A stretch of DNA of 64,000 bases, taken from the NCBI GenBank assembly GCA_965229335.1, contig OZ245874.1, positions 5,766,001 to 5,830,000 on the forward strand. Direction: 5' to 3'. The DNA is from JAFKFH01 sp017307375 (GTDB taxonomy: Bacteria > Pseudomonadota > Alphaproteobacteria > Ferrovibrionales > Ferrovibrionaceae). The notes under the pieces are model-generated. The model had not been told where the DNA came from and did not search any database. It was given only the letters and a program-made list of their open reading frames with translations. The position numbers and the translations under genes are program-made. Below are positions 25,400-33,136 of this stretch, one piece after another. Position 1 is the first letter of the stretch, and each line of letters opens with the position of its first letter.

Positions 25400-26594
25400 T
25401 CTGCGCCAGCAGATAGGCCCTGACCGCCGCATCCTCGGTGAGGCCGGCTGCGGTGGCGAAGGCCTCGGCCGCCTCGGGGTGGCGGCCAAGCAAGGTCAGC
25501 GCGCGGGCCCGCGCCGCCCACCAGGGTTGATAGCGGCGGTCGCCGATCCCGTCGAGCTGAACGATGGCCGCGGCCGGGTCCCCGGCGGCGGCGGTCGCCG
25601 CGGCACGGGCGACCAGCACGCCCACGGCGGGGGCGAGTGCGGCAAGATGATCGTAGAGCGCAACCAGAGCCGGCCAGTTGGTGGCGCCGGTTCGGGCCCG
25701 GGCGGCATGCACCGACTGGATCGCCGCCTCGATCTGGAACCGGCCGGGCCTGCCCATCCGGCCGGCGCTCGCCAGGATCGCCTCGGCCTCGGCGATCATG
25801 TCGGCCCGCCACCGGGCGGGATCCTGCCGGTCGAGCGGCACGAAGCAGCCTTCCCCGTCACGGCGCGCCGGCCGGCGCGCCTCGCAATGGAGCATCAGGG
25901 CAAGCAGGCCACGCGCCTCGGCACTCGCCGGCAACAGGCCGACGACGACGCGGGCGAGCCAGAGGGCCTCCTCGGCAAGACCCTTGCCGCGCGGTTCGGC
26001 ATCATGCACGTCCTCCCATCCCGTGCCGTAGGCGGCATAGATCGCGGACAGGACGGCGTCGAGGCGGGCCGGCAAGGCATCCCGGTCGGGCACGGCAAAG
26101 GCGATCCCGGCATCGCGGATCTTGGCCTTGGCCCGCACCAGCCGCTGCCCCATCGCCGCCGGCGACGTCAGGAAACAGGCGGCAATGCGCTGGGCGTCGA
26201 GGCCGAGCACGGTCTGCAGCATCAGCGGCGCCTGGACCGCCCGGTCGATCGCCGGATGGGCACAGATAAAGAGCAGCGCCAGCCGCTGGTCCGCAATCTC
26301 GACCATCTCGTCGTCATGGGCGAGCATTTCAAGCATCGCCTGGCCCGCATCGACCACCCTGGCATGGCGGGCGACATGGCCGAGCGACCGGCGCGCCGCG
26401 GTGATCAGCCAGGCCTCGGGCCGGTCGGGCACGCCCCGCTCGGGCCAGGTCTGCAGGGCGCTGCGGAAGGCATCGGCCAGCGCATCCTCGGCCGCGGCGA
26501 CATCCCGGGTCCGCGCACTCAGGATCGCGACCAGCTTGCCATAGGATTGGCGCGCCGCCCGTTCGGCCGCGCGGCGCGCCTCGCCTGCCGTCAT
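25377..26594 (-). CDS. ECF42-type RNA polymerase sigma factor with C-terminal TPR-like domain
   Basis: A 405-residue protein. The first 180 residues carry sigma region 2 and 4 (YGKLVAILSARTRDVAAAEDALADAFRSAL; LTSPAAMGQRLVRAKAKIRDAGI). The long C-terminal part is helical and TPR-like (WPALVALYDHLAALAP, RALTLLGRHPEAAEAFATAA). ECF sigma factors with this extension and a YCII/DGPF-type neighbour form the ECF42 group. No anti-sigma gene is present, which also fits ECF42. Its start overlaps the YCII stop by an ATGA. Promoters controlled by it are unknown. Confidence 0.9.
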   Translation of the reverse strand: MTAGEARRAAERAARQSYGKLVAILSARTRDVAAAEDALADAFRSALQTWPERGVPDRPEAWLITAARRSLGHVARHARVVDAGQAMLEMLAHDDEMVEIADQRLALLFICAHPAIDRAVQAPLMLQTVLGLDAQRIAACFLTSPAAMGQRLVRAKAKIRDAGIAFAVPDRDALPARLDAVLSAIYAAYGTGWEDVHDAEPRGKGLAEEALWLARVVVGLLPASAEARGLLALMLHCEARRPARRDGEGCFVPLDRQDPARWRADMIAEAEAILASAGRMGRPGRFQIEAAIQSVHAARARTGATNWPALVALYDHLAALAPAVGVLVARAAATAAAGDPAAAIVQLDGIGDRRYQPWWAARARALTLLGRHPEAAEAFATAAGLTEDAAVRAYLLAQISVSPPA

Positions 26595-26974
26595 CCCTGC
26601 CCGAACGGCGGCATCACCGGCCGCACCTCGACCGACCCGTCGACCGCGGCCGGGCTGCGCGCTGCCCATTCGAGCGCCTGGTCGAGGTCGGGCACGTCGA
26701 TGATGAAATAGCCGCCCAGCTGCTCCTTGGTGTCGGCGTAAGGGCCGTCCTGGACCTCGCGGGCGCCGTCGCGGACGCGTACCACCGTGGCGGTATGCGG
26801 CGGCTGCAGGCCGTTGCCCGAGCGCACGACGCCCGAGCCGCGCAGCGCGCCGATATAGGCCATCCAGGCGTCCCAGCGCGCCGGGTCCCTGTCCCACTCG
26901 GCATTCTCCCCGCCGGCATTGCGCCGATTGCCGAAGTTCGACTGGTCTTCGCGAAAGATGAGCATGTATTCCAT
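26591..26974 (-). CDS. YCII/DGPF-domain protein, ECF42 partner
   Basis: A 127-residue YCII-fold protein. It opens MEYMLIFREDQSNF and has the DGPF-type motif as VQDGPYADTKEQLGGYFIIDV. Proteins of this type are encoded next to ECF42 sigma factors in many genomes and are thought to be their targets or partners. The ATG at 26974 gives the normal family N-terminus. The stop TGA overlaps the sigma factor ATG, so translation is coupled. Confidence 0.92.
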   Translation of the reverse strand: MEYMLIFREDQSNFGNRRNAGGENAEWDRDPARWDAWMAYIGALRGSGVVRSGNGLQPPHTATVVRVRDGAREVQDGPYADTKEQLGGYFIIDVPDLDQALEWAARSPAAVDGSVEVRPVMPPFGQG

Positions 26975-27184
26975 CGGCGCTTTCCTCGAGCTGCCTTTCA
27001 AGAACACCACGGCATCGTGCCCTGGTCGAGGCGGCCGTCATGGCCTTCCCTGCCTGCATGAGCCGCCACGGGGTCGCCGTTCGACAGACTGGCCAAAAAA
27101 AACTTGCCGCGCCATGCTTCGCCACCATTTCGTCGCGGTCATGTCCGAGGGTTCGGACGTCGTCATCTGGAGGGTATTAACGCC

Positions 27185-27808
27185 ATGATCCGCCTGCTCC
27201 GCCCGGCACTCGTCGCGCTGGTCCTGACGGTTGCCGCCCCGTTGCTGGCCGCGGCGGCCCCCGCCCGTATCCTGATGCTCGGCGATTCGATCACAGCGGG
27301 CTATGGCCTGGCGCCCGAAGACGCCCTGCCCCGCCAGCTGCAGGACCGGCTGCGCAAGGATGGCGTCGACGCGACGGTACTGGATGCCGGGGTGTCCGGC
27401 GACACCACCGCGGGCGGACGTTCGCGCCTTGCCTGGTCGCTGGCCGACAAGCCGACCCATGTGATCGTCGCCCTGGGCGGCAACGACCTGTTGCGGGCCA
27501 TCGATCCGAAGGATACCCGCGCCAATCTCGATGCGATCCTGGCCGAATTGAAGAGCCGCAACATCCCGACGATGCTGGTGGGGATGATGGCGCCGGCCAA
27601 TCTCGGCCGCGCCTACGCCGCCGATTTCGACCCGATCTACCCTGAGCTGGCGAAGAAATACGGCGCCAGGCTCTATCCCTTCCTGCTCGACGGGGTTGCG
27701 CTGGATGCGAAACTCAATCAACAAGATGGCATCCACCCCAACGCCCAGGGAGTCCGGGTGATCGTCGATCGCCTGGCCCCGCAAGTGGAGATGCTGATCC
27801 GTGATTGA
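27185..27808 (+). CDS. TesA-like arylesterase/lysophospholipase (SGNH hydrolase)
   Basis: A 207-residue exported SGNH hydrolase. A signal peptide (LLRPALVALVLTVAAPLLAAAAPA) precedes block I ILMLGDSITAGYG with the catalytic Ser, block II DAGVSGDTTAGG, block III ALGGNDLLR and block V DGIHPNAQG with the catalytic Asp/His. All four SGNH residues are kept. TesA-type enzymes are periplasmic, hydrolysing acyl esters and thioesters. Its end overlaps the following lipoprotein start by 8 bases, indicating an operon. Confidence 0.95.
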   Translation: MIRLLRPALVALVLTVAAPLLAAAAPARILMLGDSITAGYGLAPEDALPRQLQDRLRKDGVDATVLDAGVSGDTTAGGRSRLAWSLADKPTHVIVALGGNDLLRAIDPKDTRANLDAILAELKSRNIPTMLVGMMAPANLGRAYAADFDPIYPELAKKYGARLYPFLLDGVALDAKLNQQDGIHPNAQGVRVIVDRLAPQVEMLIRD

Positions 27809-28250
27809 CCGCCGTGCCTTGTGCCTCGCCGCCTTCGGCCTCGTCCTGACGCTCGCTGCCTGCGGCGGCGACGATGTCTGCGACGAATGCAAGCCCCGGC
27901 TCAGCGGCCCGCTGGAACTGACCGGGACGGTCACCTGGCCGTCGACGCCGGAATTGCCGCCCGACGCCGAACTGTCGGTCGAACTGGTCCGGGTCCAGGG
28001 CGCCGGCGCGGTCAACAATGTGGTCGTGCGCACCAAGATGGCCGCCGCCACGGCGCAGCCTGTCCCCTACAAGCTGAGCTACAACGGCGGCTCGATCGAG
28101 CCGAATACGCTCTATTACGTCATCGGCCGGATCAAGAAGGGCGACAAGCTGCTGATGATCAACGACCGCGGCTACGGCCTGCCCGGCAACGGCACCGGGC
28201 CGCTCGACATCGCGCTGGTGCCGGTGCCGACACAGCCCGGCAAGAACTGA
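27801..28250 (+). CDS. YbaY-like lipoprotein (second, GTG start)
   Basis: A 149-residue lipoprotein. Signal IDRRALCLAAFGLVLTLAAC ends in a lipobox LAAC, and the Cys-Gly-Gly-Asp that follows fits an Asp-containing +3 position. The mature part has the same beta-domain pattern as the lipoprotein at 24929 (LELTGTVTWPSTPELPPDAELSVELVR; YKLSYNGGSIEPNTLYYVIGRI) and two extra cysteines (DVCDEC). A GTG at 27801 is the only start before the signal peptide. It overlaps the TesA-like gene, so both are likely envelope partners. Confidence 0.85.
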   Translation: MIDRRALCLAAFGLVLTLAACGGDDVCDECKPRLSGPLELTGTVTWPSTPELPPDAELSVELVRVQGAGAVNNVVVRTKMAAATAQPVPYKLSYNGGSIEPNTLYYVIGRIKKGDKLLMINDRGYGLPGNGTGPLDIALVPVPTQPGKN

Positions 28251-28270
28251 CAACAACCCGCTGACGAAAA

Positions 28271-28296
28271 CGCCCCGGCGGTTGGCCGCCGGGGCG
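28271..28296 (-). terminator. intrinsic terminator of the pha operon
   Basis: CGCCCCGGCGG and CCGCCGGGGCG make a perfect 11-bp stem around a 4-base loop. On the minus strand TTTTCG follows. It lies about 30 bases after the phaB stop codon, and also faces the end of the lipoprotein gene. Confidence 0.85.
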
Positions 28297-28325
28297 CGAT
28301 CGGATGCCGCGATCCCGTGATCGCG

Positions 28326-29048
28326 TCAGTACATGTGCTGACCACCGTTGATCGACAGCGTCGAACCGGTGATGAAGCCGGCATCGTCGGCGACCAGGAA
28401 CAGCACGCCGCGGGCGATTTCGTCGGCCTTGCCCAGACGGCCGACCGGGATCTTGGCAATGATCTTCTCCAGCACCGGCTTGGGCACCGCCGCGACCATG
28501 TCGGTGTCGATATAGCCGGGGGCGATGGCGTTGCAGGTGACGTTCTTGGCGGCACCTTCCTGGGCCAGCGCCTTGGTAAAGCCGTGAATGCCCGATTTCG
28601 CCGCGGCATAGTTGACCTGGCCGTACTGGCCGGCCTGGCCGTTGATCGAACCGATGTTGACGATGCGGCCGAAATTCCGCTCGCGCATGCCGTCGATGAC
28701 CACGCGGGCCATGTTGAAGCAGCCGCCGAGGTTGGTATCCATCACCTCCTGCCACTGCGCCGGCGACATCTTGTGGATCGTCGTGTCGCGGGTGATGCCC
28801 GCATTGTTGACGACGATGTCGACGGGGCCGAGGTCCCTGGTCACCTGCTCGACCCCGGCCTTGCAGGCCTCGAAATCGGCAACCGACCATTTGTAGGCGG
28901 GGATGCCGGTCTGCTCGGAGAAGGCCTTGGCCGCCTCGTCGTTGCCGGCATAGTTGGCGGCCACCTTGTAGCCGTGAACCTTGAGCTGGATCGAGATGGC
29001 GGCACCGATCCCTCGGGTACCGCCGGTAACGATGGCAACGCGGCTCAT
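28326..29048 (-). CDS. phaB: acetoacetyl-CoA reductase
   Basis: A 240-residue short-chain dehydrogenase, near the full length of PhaB. The cofactor motif TGGTRGIGAAIS, the NNAGITRD motif and catalytic Ser/YxxxK (NIGSINGQAGQYGQVNYAAAKSGIHGF) are present, and the sequence reads through as PhaB. It reduces acetoacetyl-CoA to (R)-3-hydroxybutyryl-CoA with NADPH for poly(3-hydroxybutyrate) synthesis. It is last in the phaC-phaA-phaB unit, 56 bases after phaA, and followed by a terminator. Confidence 0.96.
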   Translation of the reverse strand: MSRVAIVTGGTRGIGAAISIQLKVHGYKVAANYAGNDEAAKAFSEQTGIPAYKWSVADFEACKAGVEQVTRDLGPVDIVVNNAGITRDTTIHKMSPAQWQEVMDTNLGGCFNMARVVIDGMRERNFGRIVNIGSINGQAGQYGQVNYAAAKSGIHGFTKALAQEGAAKNVTCNAIAPGYIDTDMVAAVPKPVLEKIIAKIPVGRLGKADEIARGVLFLVADDAGFITGSTLSINGGQHMY

Positions 29049-29104
29049 TCTTGTACTCTCCCTATTTTGTTTAACTTCCCGGACGTGAACTGGGTACTGA
29101 AGCT

Positions 29105-30280
29105 TCAGTCGCGGGCGAGCGTCATGGCAATGCCCATGCCGCCGCCGATGCAGAGGGTGGCCAGACCCTTCTTGGCGTCGCGCTTCTGCATCTCGAACAG
29201 CAGCGTGCAGAGGACGCGGGCCCCCGAGGCGCCGATCGGATGGCCGATCGCGATCGCCCCGCCGTTGACGTTGACCTTGGCGGTATCCCAGCCGAGGTCC
29301 TTGTTCACCGCGCAGGCCTGGGCGGCGAAAGCCTCGTTGGCCTCGACCAGATCGAGATCGGCGGCCTTCCAGCCGGCACGCTCGAGCGCCGCGCGGCTGG
29401 CCGGGATCGGACCCGAGCCCATGATCGCCGGATCGACACCGGCCTGGGCCCAGGAAGCGATGCGGGCGAGCGGCGTGATGCCGCGGCGCTGGGCCTCGGC
29501 CGCGGTCATCAGCACGACGGCGGCGGCGCCGTCGTTGATGCCGGAGGCATTGGCCGCGGTGACCGTGCCGTCCTTCTGGAAGGCCGGGCGCAGCTTCTGC
29601 ATCGTTTCGAGCGTGGCGTCGTGGCGGATGTATTCGTCATCGGCGACGACCACGTCGCCCTTGCGGCCCTTGATGGTGACCGGAACGATCTCGTCCTTGA
29701 ACTTGCCGGCCTTCTGCGCGGCCGATGCCTTCTGCTGGCTGGCCAGCGCGAATTCGTCCTGCTGCTCGCGGGTGATCTGCCACTTGGCCGCGACATTCTC
29801 GGCGGTATTGCCCATGTGGTAGCCGTTGAAGGCATCCCACAGGCCGTCCTTGATCATGGTGTCGACCATTTCGGCCGCGCCCATCTTGACCCCGCCGCGC
29901 AGATACATCGCATGCGGCGCCTGGCTCATGCTTTCCTGGCCGCCGGCGACGACGATCGTGGAATCGCCGTTCTTGACCGCCTGGTAGCCGAGCGCGACCG
30001 CGCGCAGGCCCGAGCCGCACAGCATGTTGACGCCCCAGGCCGGGATCTCGACCGGCAGGCCGGCGTTGATCGACGCCTGGCGGGCCGGGTTCTGCCCCTG
30101 CGCGGCCTGGAGGATCTGGCCCATGATGACTTCCGAAACCTCGGCCGGCGCGACGGCGGCGCGGCGCAGCGCCTCGGTGATCGCCACCTGGCCGAGATAG
30201 TGGGCCGGGACGCCCCCGAAGGCGCCGTTGAACGAACCTACGGGCGTGCGCGCGGCGGCGGCGATGACGATATCGGTCAT
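29105..30280 (-). CDS. phaA: acetyl-CoA acetyltransferase (beta-ketothiolase)
   Basis: A 391-residue thiolase with all active-site motifs: the nucleophile in NMLCGSGLRAVALG, the His in GHPIGASGARV and the second Cys in LCIGGGMGIA. It condenses two acetyl-CoA to acetoacetyl-CoA. The ATG at 30280 overlaps the phaC stop (ATGA), so the two are translationally coupled. With phaB and phaC next to it, the biosynthetic role is clear. Confidence 0.97.
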   Translation of the reverse strand: MTDIVIAAAARTPVGSFNGAFGGVPAHYLGQVAITEALRRAAVAPAEVSEVIMGQILQAAQGQNPARQASINAGLPVEIPAWGVNMLCGSGLRAVALGYQAVKNGDSTIVVAGGQESMSQAPHAMYLRGGVKMGAAEMVDTMIKDGLWDAFNGYHMGNTAENVAAKWQITREQQDEFALASQQKASAAQKAGKFKDEIVPVTIKGRKGDVVVADDEYIRHDATLETMQKLRPAFQKDGTVTAANASGINDGAAAVVLMTAAEAQRRGITPLARIASWAQAGVDPAIMGSGPIPASRAALERAGWKAADLDLVEANEAFAAQACAVNKDLGWDTAKVNVNGGAIAIGHPIGASGARVLCTLLFEMQKRDAKKGLATLCIGGGMGIAMTLARD

Positions 30281-31422
30281 GTGGTGAACTCCTGCTTGGC
30301 GGTTCGAGGGGGACGCTTGGGGCGCTTGTTCTTTGATTGTAATCTCCCGCCGCCACGATAGCGACCGGCCGGGGTCATGGACAAGGGGGGATTTTGCACT
30401 GCGGCATGAGGGCGCAGCCAGTCGGCCAGCGGCTGCCACAGCTGGGCCGCGGCCCGGCTGCCGACCACCATGCCGATATGGCCGAGCGGCGGCGCGATCT
30501 CGGTGACTGCGACGCCGCCCGAGGCGGCGCGTGTGCCGGCCGCCCTGGCCGAGCCCGGCGGCACGATGCGATCGTTGGCCGGTACCGCCAGCAGCAGCGG
30601 GCAGGCCAGCCGCGCGGGATCGACCACCTCGCCGTCGACCTGCCAGCCGAGCCTGGCGGTCGCGTTCTCGCCATACCATCCGATCAGGCAGTCGCGTGCC
30701 ACGGCCGGCACCAGCGGCACGCCGTCGTTGAGCCAGTCTTCGAGCGCGACGAAATCCGCCGCCCCCTGGCTGGCCTGGTCCATCGCCGCGAAGGCGGCGA
30801 ACTTCTTGAGCGAAAGGGAAGGGTCGAGGCCGAGGAAGAAGGCCTGCAACGCGTCGACCGGCATCTCGCCGGCCAGCTTCAGCGAGGCTTCGATGCCGTC
30901 GCGGCCGGCCACCAGCAGGCGGCCCCGCCCCGCCCCGCCCTCGGCATGGAAATCCCAAGGTGTGGCCAGCAGCGCCAGCGCCGAGACCGCGTCGGAGCGG
31001 GCAAGCGCGAGCGCCAGGGCGAGATCACCGCCCATGCAGTAGCCGACGACCGGAACCGCCCCGCCATGCCGGGCCGTCAGATGGTCGAGGGCGGGAACCA
31101 GCCGCTGCAGGACATAGCCGCCGAGGTCGAGCGGGCGTTCGGCCGCCGTCGGGCTGCCCCAGCCGACGAGATAGGGATGGAAACCCTGGGTGCCGAGCCA
31201 GCGCAGCAGGCTGCGTTGGGCCGACAGGTCGAGCACATAGCCGCGGTTGACCAGCGAGGGCACGAACAGCACCGGCGGGCCGTCGCCGCCATAGTCCACC
31301 AGCCGGACGCCGCCGGCCGACCAGACCGCCGGCATGGGTGCGAGATCGCGGACATAGGGATGGCTGCGATAGAGCCGGATGCCGTCGAGCATCGCCCGGA
31401 ACCGGTGGCCGACCTCGGCCAC
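30277..31422 (-). CDS. phaC: poly(3-hydroxyalkanoate) synthase, short class III-like form
   Basis: An alpha/beta-fold synthase of about 381 residues with the lipase-like box GYCMGG carrying the catalytic Cys, the Asp in VPANDRIVPP and the His in APPLGHIGMV. The YRSHPYVRDL...VWSAGGVRLVDYGG start and short length fit class III PhaC and not the ~600-residue class I enzymes. Start is uncertain: GTG 31422 or ATG 31392 are possible; an open frame reaching 31647 overlaps the upstream coding gene by 200 bases and looks like shadow sequence. It ends with a basic tail (SKNKRPKRPPRTAKQ), which is unusual. Confidence 0.8.
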   Translation of the reverse strand: MAEVGHRFRAMLDGIRLYRSHPYVRDLAPMPAVWSAGGVRLVDYGGDGPPVLFVPSLVNRGYVLDLSAQRSLLRWLGTQGFHPYLVGWGSPTAAERPLDLGGYVLQRLVPALDHLTARHGGAVPVVGYCMGGDLALALALARSDAVSALALLATPWDFHAEGGAGRGRLLVAGRDGIEASLKLAGEMPVDALQAFFLGLDPSLSLKKFAAFAAMDQASQGAADFVALEDWLNDGVPLVPAVARDCLIGWYGENATARLGWQVDGEVVDPARLACPLLLAVPANDRIVPPGSARAAGTRAASGGVAVTEIAPPLGHIGMVVGSRAAAQLWQPLADWLRPHAAVQNPPLSMTPAGRYRGGGRLQSKNKRPKRPPRTAKQEFTT

Positions 31423-31444
31423 CAGGGCGCGGGCGACTGCGTCG

Positions 31445-31834
31445 TCAGGGCTTCTTGCGAGCTCGGCTGCGAGGCTTCGGGCCTGGTCCCTCACGCTCGC
31501 GCTCCAGGCGATCAAGCCTAGCCTCGAGCTCGGCAAGGCGGCGAGCGAGCCCTGCAGGATCGTCAGCGCGCTGTTCAGATGCAGGCCGAGCGGGCGCGGT
31601 CCCGGGCGGGTAGAAGGAGGCGAAGGGGAAGAGCTGGCCTGGCTCATGCGTCGTGCCCTGTCCCGGCTGCCCGCCGAAGGCGGCGAGGAAATCGGCCGAC
31701 ATCCGGCGCATGCCTTCCGCGGCCTCGGCCGCGGCGGCAGTCACCGTCGGGTCGGCGAGCGTCGCCGCCACCTGCTGTTGCCAGAGGTCGAGAAAGCGCC
31801 TCGCCAGCTCGGCAGGATCGGAGGTGTCGCTCAT
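31445..31834 (-). CDS. small helical protein upstream of phaC, possible PhaE-like/phasin-like subunit
   Basis: A 129-residue protein. The first half is helical (DPAELARRFLDLWQQQVAATLADPTVTAAAAEAAEGMRRM), and the end is a charged coiled coil (LARRLAELEARLDRLERERE). PhaC class III synthases need a second subunit, PhaE, whose C-terminus has a similar helical/coiled pattern; PhaE is usually about 350 residues, so this would be a much reduced version. TATAGT lies 10 bases before the ATG, suggesting a nearly leaderless mRNA. The phaC start is about 20-50 bases downstream. Function is inferred from position and helical make-up only. Confidence 0.6.
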   Translation of the reverse strand: MSDTSDPAELARRFLDLWQQQVAATLADPTVTAAAAEAAEGMRRMSADFLAAFGGQPGQGTTHEPGQLFPFASFYPPGTAPARPASEQRADDPAGLARRLAELEARLDRLEREREGPGPKPRSRARKKP

Positions 31835-31883
31835 TGCGGGACTATACACCGGGTCGTGGCCCGGCGCCCAGGGCATCGGTGGT

Positions 31884-32216
31884 TCAGCGTTCCGCCCGGC
31901 GGGTCGTCATCGGCGAGTTGTCGTTGACCATGTAAAGCACGGTCTCGCCGTTCTTCTTGCGGCAGCCGAAATAGACGTCCGGCTGGATCGTGTAGGTGCA
32001 TTCCATGCCGTTGACGACAAAACGCTGGTTGGCGAGCTTGGCGTTGTCGTTGGCCGCGGCATCGGGCACGACCAGCTTGGTCACGCCGCGATACTCGATC
32101 TCGCGCGTCGTCGGCGACAACGCCGCCCACACCCCGCCGGCCACCGTCATGGCGATCATCAGGCTGAGAATACCCAGCCAAATTATCGAAAATGATAGAC
32201 GATTTGCGCGCCGCAC
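31884..32216 (-). CDS. hypothetical membrane-anchored protein
   Basis: A protein of about 110 residues that I do not recognise. One N-terminal membrane helix (LSFSIIWLGILSLMIAMTVAGGVW) is followed by a periplasmic part with two cysteines (GMECTYTI and YFGCRKK), which could form a disulfide. I prefer the GTG at 32216, with a GGGGG sequence about 12 bases upstream, over a TTG at 32234. It lies between the pha operon and phaR, on the pha strand, but no link to PHB is shown. Confidence 0.55.
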   Translation of the reverse strand: MRRANRLSFSIIWLGILSLMIAMTVAGGVWAALSPTTREIEYRGVTKLVVPDAAANDNAKLANQRFVVNGMECTYTIQPDVYFGCRKKNGETVLYMVNDNSPMTTRRAER

Positions 32217-32314
32217 GGCTGCCGCCCCCAACAATATTCAGGCGGACACTAGCAAAGATAAATGGGTCGTCAAATGTTTATAAGTCTTGGGAATTCCTCA
32301 AATTATTCCTAAAT

Positions 32315-32332
32315 GTCGAATCGATTTTCGAC
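32315..32332. promoter_or_regulatory. inverted repeat in phaR upstream region
   Basis: GTCGAA and TTCGAC are separated by six bases within the AT-rich 250-base gap between the hypothetical gene and phaR. It could be an operator of phaR. The rest of this gap shows no gene. Confidence 0.25.
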
Positions 32333-32484
32333 GAACACCATCCCTGTCGCGACGGAGGCAGCGTCGCGGGGAATCGATGGGTTTTGCGCCGCCGAGACGG
32401 CTGCGCAGCAACCCCCTTGCGCCGCAACAGGCCGGGGGCGATAGTACCGCCTCAATAAAGTCCTTCAGGGTGGAGGTACGCCCA

Positions 32485-33117
32485 TTGGCTGAACCCAACG
32501 AAAAGCCGCGGGAAGCGGCGCCGCAGGCCGAACCGATCACGATCAAGAAATACGCGAACCGGCGGCTCTACAATACGGCGACCTCTTCCTACGTCACCTT
32601 GGACCATCTGTGCCAGATGGTGAAGGACGGCAAGGAATTCGTCGTCTACGACGCCAAGACCGGCGACGACATCACCCGCACGGTGCTGACCCAGATCATC
32701 TTCGAGGAAGAATCGAAGGGGCAGAACCTGTTGCCGATCTCGTTCCTGCGCAACCTGATCTCCTTCTACGGCGACAGCCTGCAATCGCTGGTGCCGGGAT
32801 ACCTCGACGTCTCGATGTCGTCGTTTTCCAAGAACCAGGAGCAGATGCGCAGCTACATGACCGAGGCGCTGAACGGGATGTTCCCCTTCGCCCGCTTCGA
32901 GGACATGGGGCGGCACAACATGGCGATGTTCCAGCGCGCCATGTCGATGTTCAACCCGTTCGCCGCCGCGGGCGGTCAGGGCGCACCGGCTGCCGGCACC
33001 AAGCCGGCGGATGCCGCCAAGCCCGCCCAGGCCGCGGAAACCGAGCTGTCGGAACTGCGCGCCCAGGTCGACCTGATGCGCGAGCAACTCGACAACCTCG
33101 CGCGCAAGAAGGACTGA
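32485..33117 (+). CDS. phaR: polyhydroxyalkanoate synthesis repressor PhaR (TTG start)
   Basis: A 210-residue PhaR. The N-terminal DNA-binding module ITIKKYANRRLYNTATSSYVT is diagnostic, followed by the PHB-accumulation regulatory repeats (VYDAKTGDDITRTVLTQIIFEE). PhaR represses phasin and pha genes and is released by binding to nascent PHB granules. The start is a TTG at 32485 with GGAGG 8 bases upstream; no ATG fits before the module. The C-terminus ends in a coiled-coil-like LRAQVDLMREQLDNLARKKD. It sits beyond the pha operon on the opposite strand. Confidence 0.93.
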   Translation: MAEPNEKPREAAPQAEPITIKKYANRRLYNTATSSYVTLDHLCQMVKDGKEFVVYDAKTGDDITRTVLTQIIFEEESKGQNLLPISFLRNLISFYGDSLQSLVPGYLDVSMSSFSKNQEQMRSYMTEALNGMFPFARFEDMGRHNMAMFQRAMSMFNPFAAAGGQGAPAAGTKPADAAKPAQAAETELSELRAQVDLMREQLDNLARKKD

Positions 33118-33136
33118 GCCACCGCGAGACCATGAC

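Noticed and set aside
31423..31647. N-terminal extension of phaC
   Set aside because: It lies fully inside the upstream gene in another frame, is rich in Ser/Pro/Leu without any family similarity, and would create a 200-base overlap.
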